In this document: one piece after another, positions 1 to 7,865 of the stretch
How positions within the stretch are numbered: the stretch's first letter is position 1
How the letters are laid out: every line of letters begins with the position of its first letter
Source: Alphaproteobacteria bacterium
GTDB lineage: Bacteria > Pseudomonadota > Alphaproteobacteria > Micavibrionales > Micavibrionaceae
Reading direction: 5' to 3'
Assembly (NCBI GenBank): GCA_021776025.1
Contig: JAJFGR010000013.1
Coordinates: forward strand, 1 to 55,092
DNA: 55,092 bases
Notes under the pieces: model-generated
The model's database searches: none
What the model saw: the letters and a program-made list of their open reading frames with translations, nothing else
Told to the model about the DNA's origin: nothing
Program-made: the position numbers and the translations under genes

Positions 1-2
1 TG

Positions 3-593
3 GTTATCACCCTGGCCTCAGATACCAGCGATATAATTAGAGTCTATGGGGAAGGTTCCAATTCTGCCACTAATCTAGCGCAGAAAATTGAAACCATTGA
101 ATTTTCTGATGGTGAGGTTTGGAATCTGACGCAAGGGCTGATCCTTACTGATACTGATGTCGGTCATTACATTTATGGTAGTAGCGCCAATGATGTTATC
201 GACGGCAATGGAGGCACTGACCGCGTCTATGCTGGAGCTGGCAATGACATTATTACCGGTGGGGACGGCATAGATTACCTCTATGGCCAAAGTGGCGCCG
301 ATGTATTCATGTTCGAGGCCATAACATCCTTCAGTAATGTTGATGTCGTTGAAGATTTTAGCATGGCGCAAAATGATGTGATTGATATCAGTGAGCTGCT
401 CACCAATTATGATCCGTTGCAGGATGACATTAATGATTTCATCACCATGACGGGCAGCAGCACGAAATATGTCTCCGTTGACCAAGATGGCGCCGGTACG
501 CAACATACGATGGAACAGGTCATGAGAATTGATAACGGCACAAGCCTTGATCTGCAAAATATGATTGATAACGGCAATCTGATTACGGCTTAA
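3..593 (+). CDS. RTX-type calcium-binding protein, C-terminal part (5' end outside window)
   Basis: The reading frame is open from the window edge to a TAA at 591-593, so only the last ~196 residues are seen. They contain an IEFSDGEVWNL segment typical of the haemolysin-type calcium-binding related domain, then several glycine/aspartate-rich nonapeptide repeats (GNGGTDRVY, GAGNDIITGG, GGDGIDYLYG). The last ~95 residues (DVFMFEA...DVIDISELL...DINDFI) match the end of the RTX protein at 1432-5298. RTX repeats bind calcium outside the cell, and this C-terminal module is of the kind used as a type I secretion signal. The protein is therefore inferred to be secreted by an ABC/MFP/TolC exporter. 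No exporter genes lie in the window. The start and N-terminal domains cannot be judged. Confidence 0.85.
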   Translation, partial: VITLASDTSDIIRVYGEGSNSATNLAQKIETIEFSDGEVWNLTQGLILTDTDVGHYIYGSSANDVIDGNGGTDRVYAGAGNDIITGGDGIDYLYGQSGADVFMFEAITSFSNVDVVEDFSMAQNDVIDISELLTNYDPLQDDINDFITMTGSSTKYVSVDQDGAGTQHTMEQVMRIDNGTSLDLQNMIDNGNLITA

Positions 594-1168
594 CGATTTA
601 ACATTGATTACGACAACGCCAGTTTGAGTCCTAATTTCACGTAAAATTCTGGGAGCATATATTGGGACATCGCAAGAAAGTACAAATTAAAAAGCAACCC
701 AATATCAAATGCTTATTGATTTACTGTGAATCCTGTACGGTCTTTATCCATAGCGTTGTGTGATAAGATCCCGTATGGAAACATAAAAAGCCTAAATCAA
801 ACTGCTTTTCTCTAAGCGGATTTTAAGCTGGTGGGTATGGTGGTTTGATAAATATTGAATGGATTGTTGATAAAATTCCTCTGTATTTTGGTTATAAACA
901 GGGAATAACTCTGAGAGAATAGTTAGGGTGTGACTACACACACCACCATTTTCATAGCACGCAAACCAACATATACCAGAGAAAATTTATCGGCAGACTG
1001 CAAGCACAGCCATTTTTATTTCCCTTTAGATCGTTCAATTATCTCGGCGCAGTGTAGGCGCGGTTTATACGCCTTCTTTTTTAAACGTAATGAACTTCAA
1101 GGTTGACATAGGGGCTAAAAATCTCTTTTCTGCACACTTAAATTTGCCTATGCATGAGTGCATCCTAT
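594..1168. other. Non-coding stretch between RTX gene and tRNA-Tyr
   Basis: No convincing reading frame is seen. The stretch holds a small hairpin at 927-944 (GGTGTG/CACACC, six-base loop) without a clear T-run, a stronger terminator-like hairpin at 1056-1082 (listed separately), and a lone -35-like TTGACA at 1103-1108 for which I find no good -10 partner ahead of the tRNA. A short motif near 994-1020 (GCAGACTGCAAGCACAGCC followed by T-rich sequence) recurs in similar form near 18046-18075. Confidence 0.4.
1056..1082 (+). terminator. Rho-independent terminator candidate upstream of tRNA-Tyr
   Basis: AGGCG (1056-1060) pairs with CGCCT (1070-1074) across a nine-base loop and is followed directly by TCTTTTTT. 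It probably insulates tRNA-Tyr from upstream transcription. The stem is short (5 bp), so confidence is moderate. Confidence 0.5.
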
Positions 1169-1254
1169 GGAGGGGTGGTCGAGTGGTTAAAGGCATCGGA
1201 TTGTAACTCCGACGACGTTAGTCTACGCAGGTTCGAATCCTGCCCCCTCCACCA
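1169..1254 (+). tRNA. tRNA-Tyr (anticodon GTA)
   Basis: This is a class II tRNA with a long variable arm. The acceptor strands GGAGGGG (1169-1175) and CCCCTCC (1244-1250) pair fully, followed by discriminator A and an encoded CCA (1252-1254). The anticodon arm TCGGA / TTGTAAC / TCCGA presents GTA. The T arm is GCAGG-TTCGAAT-CCTGC. The long variable arm and the GTA anticodon identify tRNA-Tyr. Confidence 0.97.
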
Positions 1255-1311
1255 TTTACCCACCTTATCAGTCGCTTACAGCCTCAATAAGCATCCTTGC
1301 GCCTTTATCTT

Positions 1312-1341
1312 TTGATAACGATTTTTTGGTAAAATTATCAT
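1312..1341 (+). promoter_or_regulatory. Candidate sigma-70 promoter for the RTX gene
   Basis: TTGATA (1312-1317) and TATCAT (1336-1341) are each one base from consensus and are separated by 18 bp. The -10 overlaps the left end of the Fur-like box at 1339-1357. That is a classical repression geometry, but the promoter is inferred only from the match. Confidence 0.4.
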
Positions 1342-1357
1342 AATGATAATCATTTTT
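1339..1357. promoter_or_regulatory. Fur-box-like operator upstream of the large RTX gene
   Basis: CATAATGATAATCATTTTT agrees with the classical 19-bp Fur box (GATAATGATAATCATTATC) at 16 of 19 positions, by direct comparison. It lies 75 bp before the ATG of the RTX gene and overlaps a candidate -10. This suggests derepression under iron limitation. Alphaproteobacteria may use Fur, Mur or Irr proteins, so the cognate regulator is not established. Confidence 0.65.
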
Positions 1358-1431
1358 GGATTGTAAAAAAACGAATAAAAACAGTGCATTAGAATACTGG
1401 GGCACAAACAAAGAAGTCTAGAGCGGGGATA

Positions 1432-4400
1432 ATGAACAACTTTTTGCTGTCATTTGATGCGAATACGAGCTTTTCGGGGGGTAACCCGCCGACCCTTGAG
1501 GTATTGGTGGGCGGTGTCGTTGTATCTTCCATCACGATGGTTTCCGGCGCCACCAGTTATGATATTTTCATTGAATATACTGGCACTGCGCCCTCTTTCT
1601 TAGATTTCCGTTTTGATGGGGCTTCCGGTGATCCGGGCGATACCATCACCTTCACAGCCGTATCGATTAACAATTCCTCGCTCAATCTCGGAACAGATTT
1701 AACAGCCACCATTTTAGCGCAAGCACAAAGCTCTGCGGTCACGGCCGCCAATGATCTTTTTGGTCATACGGTGCCAACGCTGGGCGCACCGACCGTCACA
1801 GGAACGGCCGGTGATGATGGGAATATAAATGGTAGCAATGCGGCCGACACAATTGACGGTCTTGCGGGTGCCGACCGTATTCGCGGTCTCGGCGGCGATG
1901 ACATGATCACTGGCGGCGCCGGTGATGACATGATCTTTGGCGAAGGCGGCGCAGATACAATTTTAGGAGATGCCGGCAACGACATTCTCTTCGGCAATGC
2001 TGGGGATGATATTCTCTACGGCGAGGCTGATAATGATTATCTCCTCGGCGGTGATGGTGACGATATCCTCAATGGCGGCGCAGGCAATGATGGTTTGCTG
2101 GGCGACGCTGGTAACGATGTGCTCTTCGGCGAAGACGGTGATGATTATCTGATTGGTGATGCCGGTGACGATATCCTGATCGGCGATGATGGTAATGATG
2201 TTCTGGTTGGCGGCGCCGATAATGATGCGCTGGCGGGCGGTATAGGCGATGATCAATTGATCGGCGGCAGCGGTAATGACTTGCTGGCTGGTGGTGACGG
2301 CGCCGATGAGATTGTCGGCGAAGCGGGCAATGACACGGCCTCTGGCGGCGCAGGCAATGATGATATTTATGGCGGCGACGGCGACGATACGCTTGCTGGC
2401 GGTGATGATGATGATCATATCTCCGGCGGTGATGGCGCTGATATTCTCAGCGGCGATGCCGGCGTGGATGTTGTTATTGGCGGCGCAGGCGCGGACACAA
2501 TCGACGGCGACGCGGGCGCTGATATTCTCCACGGCCATGGCCTCGACGCAGACACAATTTCGTCCATTCTTTTTGCCAACCCAAATGTCACATACTCCGA
2601 AGACACAGGCAGCTTTTATCAGTACGTAAACACAGGCACGATATGGAGCGCCGCAGATACCGCGGCGAACGCCGCTATGCTCAATGGCGTTAGCGGCCAC
2701 TTGGCTGTTATTACGTCCGCAGCAGAGAATGCATACCTTGAATCGCTTTTAGATGCCGGTCAGTCTTCTTGGCTTGCTGGAAGCGGAAGTGGCGCTGGTG
2801 CGTCTTGGACATGGGGATCTGGCGCAGAAGCCGGCATGGAGTTTTCACTTGGCAGCACTGCGTCAAACAACATGTATAATGCTTGGCTTGCTGGAGAGCC
2901 TAATGATGGTTCTGGCGCCGCTGTTTATGCGCGTTTACGCGAAGGCACAAGCGATTGGACCGATAGACCCGATAGTGACACTTACCATTATATTATCGAA
3001 TGGGATGCCAGCGAAATGGGGGATGATAACGCGATTGATATTCTCGATGGCGGCGCTGGTAACGATCAAATTTACGGCGATGGCGGCGATGATATTTTGA
3101 GCGGCGGCGATAATGACGATTTAATATTTGGTGGTAGCGGCGCTGATACAATTGACGGTGATGCAGGTGCAGATACGCTGGACGGTGATGCCGGCGATGA
3201 CATTCTTGATGGCGGCGCTGGTAACGATAATGTATACGGCGGCAATGGTGACGATGCTCTCGATGGCGGTGCCAATAATGATACGCTCTATGGTGATAGC
3301 GCCGATATCAATACGGTTGTGGAGGCCGGGCGTACATCGGTAACTCAAACCAATTCTACGCAATGGCATAGCGTAAGCTTTACAAACACAATCGATAACG
3401 CTGTCGTGAAAATGTTTGGAGAAGATATAAACGGTGATCCATTTACATTGCGGGTTCGTGACATCACCTCTAACGGTTTTGAATTCCAGCTCGATGAATT
3501 TGATTACCAAGATGGCGCGACTGCGCTTGAAGGCATCTCATGGATCGCGGTAGCAAGCGGAACACATACATTAATGAACGGCACGCAAATTCAAGCGGGC
3601 TTTGCAACAGCAACAAATGAAGCTGCAACCAGCGTATCTTTTGTTGATACAAGCTACTCCAGCCCCATTGTCTTTTCTCAAGTATCTTCTGATAATGAGC
3701 TAAGCGCCGTTGTTACGCGCAATAGTGGCGTTAGTGGCAGTGGCTTTACAGTGCAAATGCAGGAAGAAGAAGCAAACGCCAATACGCACCTAACCGAAGA
3801 TATTGGTTGGATAGCAATCGAAGCAGGCGGCTCGGTCGCCAGCGGCATATTGTCTGGCACAACCGGCGATGTGGTAACGCATGCTACAACGACAGTAAAT
3901 TTTGGATCAGCCTTTGCAGCAGCGCCAATCTTTATTGCCGATATGCAGACGCTTGATGGCGGGGATACAGGTTCTACTGCTGGCGCAGCATCCGTAACAA
4001 CAACGCAGGCACAAATTTTTGTTGATGAAGAAGCGTCCTCTGACGGTGAAACCTCTCACACGAATGAGAATGTTGGTTATGTCGCGCTGGACCAAGGCAC
4101 ATATGACACCGTTTCTTTCACGAATGGTAGTGATACACTTCGCGGTGGCGACGGAGATGATATTCTATATGCTGATGGATTTGTGGATACAACTGTCAGC
4201 GCGCCATCGACTTCCAATCCGTTGGAAAATGCGATTTTGGATGATAATCCGGTTGGGTATTGGAATTTGAACGAAACTGCCGGAACAACAATTGACAACC
4301 AAGGGTCTGTCGGCGCAGGGATTGACGGCACAAGCACAGGCGGACCGACATTGGGTATATCCTCTCTCTATATTGGCGGCGGTACAGCCATAGATTTCGA

Positions 4401-5298
4401 CGGCACCAATGACGGCATTTTAATTCCGGATAGCACGTCCATTAACACCGGAACATACACTGAAAAAACCGTTGAGCTGGTCTTTAACGCCGATGATGTA
4501 ACAACGCGTCAGGTTCTTTATGAAGAAGGCGGCGCAACGCATGGTTTCTCGATTTATCTCGACGGCGGTAATGTCTATGTAACGGGTGAGCACGATGGTC
4601 AATGGGTTGATGCAAACATCAACGCTTCGGTTTCAACTAGCACAACATACCATGTGGCTTTTGTATTTGATCAACCAAACAACAGCTTTGAAGGCTTCCT
4701 TGATGGTGTAAGTATGGGCTCAGTTACGGTCAACAACGCAGTATTCCCATCACATGGCGGGAATATAGGTATTGGTTATGCACCTGACAGCCTGCAATTT
4801 CATGATGGTGAAGATGGCAGCGGAGGTTACAATTATGATGGTCGTATCTCTGATGTTGGCATATATACTTCAGCGCTAACCTCAGCGCAGATTCAAGCAC
4901 ATTCTGACATTGTTCAAGGCACATTCCCAGCAGCTGGCGCAGTTGACGATACGCTTTATGGCGGTGATGGCTTTGACGAACTTTATGGCGGTGATGGCCG
5001 TGACTTGTTTGTATTTGAAGCCGCATCCGCCTTTAACGATGTCGATGAAATCAATGGTTTTGACGTTGGTGAGAATGATGCAATTGATATTTCTGATATT
5101 CTTACGGGCTATACAGCAGGTGTTTCTGATATCAATGATTTCGTGACAATCACTACATCCGGATCAAACAGCATTATTGCTGTTGATGCGAATGGCACCA
5201 CCGGCGGCGCTAGTTTCTCTAATATTGCGCAAATAAATAACTTCACGGGCGTTAGCGTTGAAGGTTTACTTGCCAATAATTCTCTCATTCCAGTTTAA
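1432..5298 (+). CDS. Large secreted RTX protein with lectin-like and LamG-like domains
   Basis: This 1288-residue protein is probably secreted by a type I system and binds calcium and glycans at the cell surface or in the medium. Residues 1-85 form a beta-rich segment that may be a carbohydrate-binding module. Residues ~125-370 and ~535-625 are GGxGxDxLxG-type RTX nonapeptides. Residues ~385-525 resemble a C-type lectin domain (HLAVITSAAEN, WLAGEPNDG, YHYIIEWD). Two tandem WHSVSF-type beta domains (~630-750, ~750-895) resemble H-type-lectin-like modules. Residues ~930-1155 look like a LamG/concanavalin-type domain (VGYWNLNETAG). The last ~95 residues are a secretion-signal module shared with the gene at 3-593. 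The start is the first ATG after an in-frame TAG (about 1391), with GGGG just upstream. An adhesin-like role is inferred. Confidence 0.9.
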   Translation: MNNFLLSFDANTSFSGGNPPTLEVLVGGVVVSSITMVSGATSYDIFIEYTGTAPSFLDFRFDGASGDPGDTITFTAVSINNSSLNLGTDLTATILAQAQSSAVTAANDLFGHTVPTLGAPTVTGTAGDDGNINGSNAADTIDGLAGADRIRGLGGDDMITGGAGDDMIFGEGGADTILGDAGNDILFGNAGDDILYGEADNDYLLGGDGDDILNGGAGNDGLLGDAGNDVLFGEDGDDYLIGDAGDDILIGDDGNDVLVGGADNDALAGGIGDDQLIGGSGNDLLAGGDGADEIVGEAGNDTASGGAGNDDIYGGDGDDTLAGGDDDDHISGGDGADILSGDAGVDVVIGGAGADTIDGDAGADILHGHGLDADTISSILFANPNVTYSEDTGSFYQYVNTGTIWSAADTAANAAMLNGVSGHLAVITSAAENAYLESLLDAGQSSWLAGSGSGAGASWTWGSGAEAGMEFSLGSTASNNMYNAWLAGEPNDGSGAAVYARLREGTSDWTDRPDSDTYHYIIEWDASEMGDDNAIDILDGGAGNDQIYGDGGDDILSGGDNDDLIFGGSGADTIDGDAGADTLDGDAGDDILDGGAGNDNVYGGNGDDALDGGANNDTLYGDSADINTVVEAGRTSVTQTNSTQWHSVSFTNTIDNAVVKMFGEDINGDPFTLRVRDITSNGFEFQLDEFDYQDGATALEGISWIAVASGTHTLMNGTQIQAGFATATNEAATSVSFVDTSYSSPIVFSQVSSDNELSAVVTRNSGVSGSGFTVQMQEEEANANTHLTEDIGWIAIEAGGSVASGILSGTTGDVVTHATTTVNFGSAFAAAPIFIADMQTLDGGDTGSTAGAASVTTTQAQIFVDEEASSDGETSHTNENVGYVALDQGTYDTVSFTNGSDTLRGGDGDDILYADGFVDTTVSAPSTSNPLENAILDDNPVGYWNLNETAGTTIDNQGSVGAGIDGTSTGGPTLGISSLYIGGGTAIDFDGTNDGILIPDSTSINTGTYTEKTVELVFNADDVTTRQVLYEEGGATHGFSIYLDGGNVYVTGEHDGQWVDANINASVSTSTTYHVAFVFDQPNNSFEGFLDGVSMGSVTVNNAVFPSHGGNIGIGYAPDSLQFHDGEDGSGGYNYDGRISDVGIYTSALTSAQIQAHSDIVQGTFPAAGAVDDTLYGGDGFDELYGGDGRDLFVFEAASAFNDVDEINGFDVGENDAIDISDILTGYTAGVSDINDFVTITTSGSNSIIAVDANGTTGGASFSNIAQINNFTGVSVEGLLANNSLIPV
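1804..2541 (+). repeat. Tandem 27-bp coding repeats (RTX nonapeptides)
   Basis: About 27 imperfect copies of a 27-base unit encode G-G-x-G-x-D-x-L/I-x. Motifs such as GGCGGCGCAGGCAATGAT recur. A second block lies at about 3034-3300. Because of the periodicity several long antisense frames stay open here. They are by-products of codon use. Confidence 0.85.
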
Positions 5299-5539
5299 GC
5301 ACAAGATTTTGGGGGCGCATATGGAGGAAGATTTGATCTGCCATTTTTCGTGTCGGAGTAATTTCAATCACTTACAGTCAATTAATGAAGGATGTACGAG
5401 CTGGGTTTTCTGTATATCGCTAAATATAGAGAAGGCAATGTTTGTAATTGTACAGCCGTGAATAAATAACTGTAACCTATGCTCTCGTGGTAGGTTGTGG
5501 GGTCGTGAGTGTTTGTGAATAGATCAGAAGTTTTATCTT
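5299..5539. other. Intergenic stretch without recognisable gene
   Basis: This is the gap between the RTX stop and the decayed peptidase gene. The one open frame starting inside the RTX gene has no ribosome-binding site and no recognisable composition. I see no terminator of quality here. Confidence 0.3.
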
Positions 5540-5760
5540 ATGAAGATCGTTGCTATCGGTGGTGGAAAAATAGGCCGATTTGGACCTACGGTGAATACAA
5601 CCGCTATTGACCGTGAAAATTGTCAGGCTTTCGGGCAAAATTCGACATCATTTATGTTGGTGAGGGCAATACGCTCAAGATGATGAAATATTGGCGGAAA
5701 TACGGCGTGGATAATGCTATTCAAAAGGCGATGCGGTGCGGCGCTGTTTTATGCGGATAA
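5540..5760 (+). pseudogene. Remnant of a peptidase S51 (dipeptidase E-like) gene
   Basis: An ATG at 5540 opens MKIVAIGGGKIGRFG..TTAIDRE, the typical N-terminus of peptidase E-like class I glutamine-amidotransferase-fold proteins. After a few codons the frame breaks. A different frame from 5641 to the TAA at 5758-5760 reads FDIIYVGEGNTLKMMKYW then RKYGVDNAI, which is the middle of the same family (normally DIIYVGGGNT). The part between the two blocks, roughly 50 or more residues in intact relatives, is missing. So is everything after VLCG, including the catalytic serine motif (normally GLSAG). I read this as an internally deleted, truncated remnant. The neighbouring hydrolase gene at 5793 is intact. 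Confidence 0.75.
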
Positions 5761-5792
5761 GCGTCTTACCCACTGAATAGGAGCAAGAATTC

Positions 5793-6749
5793 ATGACTGA
5801 CAGACTGGTGCCAAGCGCTTGGCTAAATGTACCATCGACCGACGGATTTCTTGATGTCGGAGATTCTCACTCGATTTATTGGCGTTCTTTTGGCCATCCC
5901 GATGCGATACCAGTTATCGCACTGCACGGTGGTCCTGGTTCCGGCTCAAGCCCCCGACACTTAACGTTCTTCGACCCACAAATTCATCGAGTGATTATGT
6001 TTGATCAGCGCGGTACCGGACAATCAACGCCGTCGGCCACTACGATTGAAAACACGCCGCAAGACTTATTAGATGATATTGAAAAACTGCGCCGTCACTT
6101 AAGCGTCGAATGTTGGTTGGTCTTTGGTGTGTCTTGGGGAGGTTGTCTTGCATTTCTCTATAGTCAAAGCCATCCACAGGTTAGTACTGGCTTGGTGCTG
6201 GCAGGGTTGTCAAATCGCCATGAGCATCAGACCGCGTGGATACTTGAGGAACGTGCGCGGCTGTTACCCGAACGCCACGAGGAGTTCCTGAAGGCACTTG
6301 CTCACGACGACCACGCTGATCCGATTGCAGCTTACTATCGAAAGAGTTTGTCTCCGGATCGAAAGAGCCGACTCGAGGCAACGTATGCCGTTTGGGTGCT
6401 GGAAGCCGACTTGGAAGGCCCGGAACCACAAACGCTGCCGATGATGAGCCTCGATGAGATTGACGCGAGCATGGTCAACCGCGCGATGATTTATCTTCAC
6501 TACTGGGCGAACAAGACTTTTCTCCCACACGGTCATTTATTGATTAACCCGAGCGTGCTGACTGAACTGCCTGTGGTAATGGTTCACGGTGCATCGGACT
6601 GGGTTTGCCCGCTAAGCGGCGCGCAGCAAGTGGCTGATTCGATCGAGGGTAGTCAATTGATCGTTGTGCCAGGCGCAGGGCATTCGCCGTATAGTGCAGA
6701 CATGATGCAAGCGTTGCGCGAATCGATAGTGGCCACAGGACAACGGTAA
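5793..6749 (+). CDS. Proline iminopeptidase-like alpha/beta hydrolase
   Basis: This 318-residue cytoplasmic alpha/beta hydrolase of the prolyl aminopeptidase (S33) type would release N-terminal proline from peptides. The oxyanion motif HGGPGSG starts at H45, DQRGTGQS follows, and the nucleophile elbow GVSWGG carries Ser114. The acid lies in VHGASDWVCP, and the catalytic histidine in GAGHSPY near the C-terminus. The length matches the family (about 310-330 residues). The ATG follows TAGGAGCA at a normal distance. It stands alone, between a decayed peptidase gene and a convergent operon. The acquired character of this small peptidase patch is only a suspicion. Substrate specificity cannot be set from sequence. 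Confidence 0.85.
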   Translation: MTDRLVPSAWLNVPSTDGFLDVGDSHSIYWRSFGHPDAIPVIALHGGPGSGSSPRHLTFFDPQIHRVIMFDQRGTGQSTPSATTIENTPQDLLDDIEKLRRHLSVECWLVFGVSWGGCLAFLYSQSHPQVSTGLVLAGLSNRHEHQTAWILEERARLLPERHEEFLKALAHDDHADPIAAYYRKSLSPDRKSRLEATYAVWVLEADLEGPEPQTLPMMSLDEIDASMVNRAMIYLHYWANKTFLPHGHLLINPSVLTELPVVMVHGASDWVCPLSGAQQVADSIEGSQLIVVPGAGHSPYSADMMQALRESIVATGQR

Positions 6750-6765
6750 ACACTCGAACGAAGAA

Positions 6766-6785
6766 CCCCGCCGCAAGCGGCGAGG
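6766..6785 (-). terminator. GC-rich hairpin between convergent genes
   Basis: CCCCGCCG and CGGCGAGG flank a CAAG loop, with one mismatch in the stem. On the minus strand the stem is followed by GTTCTTCG, only weakly T-rich. It lies 17 bp after the hydrolase stop and 19 bp after the stop of the opposing racemase gene, so it may serve both. Confidence 0.5.
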
Positions 6786-6803
6786 AATTAGACCCGAAAG
6801 AGA

Positions 6804-7865
6804 TTAAATCTTCATGATTTTAACGATAAAAGGTGAGGTCATGGCGCGAACAAGTGCGCTGTATTTCATTTGAAATGCAATTTCATCGCCTATGGCTAGG
6901 CGATTTTCTTTTGCATTTAGAATAAGGTGGTCGCTACTGGCACCAAGAATTTCAATACCGGGCGGCGGTGTTAGGCCGTCCGGGTCGGTGTCCTGTTCAC
7001 CGAGCGCCAGCAAAACCTGAGAGATGTCACCTTGATTGGTGATTGGCGGTGGCAGGCCAAATGCTGTTTGCGCAATCTTTCCCCATGGTTGCGAGGGTTT
7101 AGTCTTCGCCTCGATGACCTCGGCGATGAGTTTGAAGGCATCATTATGCAGACCGTCGATTGGCTCTCGATGAAGAGGGTCAAGGCCAAGCAAGATCGAT
7201 TCACCCAGACGTAAATTATTAATACGTCCGGTGTCTTCACCACTCAGCGCCCATCCCAGATTTCCGGAGTTGCCGCCCGAAACGATCTCCATCTCAAGGT
7301 CAAACGTCGCATCAATTGAATCCGCCAACACCGATAATTTACCCATGTTTTTAGCGTCAGGCGAGACGCCGCTGCGGCAAGCGAGATTTGTACCAATGCC
7401 TTTAAATTCTATATTCGGAAGTTTTAGTATTTTGCGCACGATGCTTCCCACATCTTCGGGCATAATGCCCTCTCGCAAATCTCCAAGCTCAACCATGAGC
7501 ACAACGCCATGCGTTCTCCCTGCCTTTTGTGCAGCAGAAGAGAGAGCATTAATAACATCAAGCTCGGTGTTGAAGCTTATATCGGCGTGCATTACGACTT
7601 GGTCGATCTGGCTGAGCATTGGAGAGCGCACAAGCATTATCGGCGCGTCCACGCCAGCCTCACGCATTCTTTTTATATTTTCAATGCGGGAATCGCCAAG
7701 CGCACTTACGCCTGCATCGAGCAGAGTTTTAGCAATTTCAGGTGAACCGAGGGTTGCCTTCGTAATGCCGGTCACCGAAATGTTTAGAACGGCCAAGCGC
7801 TCAACCAATGTGCGCGCATTGTGGTGAATTTTTTGGAGGTCAATTTCTAGTCGCGGTGCACTCAT
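6804..7865 (-). CDS. PLP-dependent racemase, alanine/ornithine racemase-like family
   Basis: This 353-residue protein has the fold-type III PLP barrel of the alanine racemase N-terminal domain. It opens with LEIDLQKIHHNA, carries the PLP-lysine region GITKATLGS near residue 35, and shows SGGNSGNL, which is expected to bind the cofactor phosphate. The length and the GDSRIENI motif fit the alanine/ornithine racemase family rather than Alr or DadX. Its ATG overlaps the stop of the upstream DUF1611 gene by four bases (ATGA), so the two are translationally coupled and probably act in one pathway. The substrate is unknown. A D-amino acid or an N-acyl amino acid is inferred from the partner. Confidence 0.85.
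   Translation of the reverse strand: MSAPRLEIDLQKIHHNARTLVERLAVLNISVTGITKATLGSPEIAKTLLDAGVSALGDSRIENIKRMREAGVDAPIMLVRSPMLSQIDQVVMHADISFNTELDVINALSSAAQKAGRTHGVVLMVELGDLREGIMPEDVGSIVRKILKLPNIEFKGIGTNLACRSGVSPDAKNMGKLSVLADSIDATFDLEMEIVSGGNSGNLGWALSGEDTGRINNLRLGESILLGLDPLHREPIDGLHNDAFKLIAEVIEAKTKPSQPWGKIAQTAFGLPPPITNQGDISQVLLALGEQDTDPDGLTPPPGIEILGASSDHLILNAKENRLAIGDEIAFQMKYSALVRAMTSPFIVKIMKI

Noticed and set aside
1804..2541. Regular DNA repeats that could suggest a CRISPR or satellite array
   Set aside because: The units are contiguous, in frame and encode RTX nonapeptides; there are no spacers.
1963..2700. 245-codon antisense open frame in the RTX gene, and several other long frames there
   Set aside because: They follow from the 27-base GD-rich repeat on the other strand. 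No ribosome-binding site or family match is seen.
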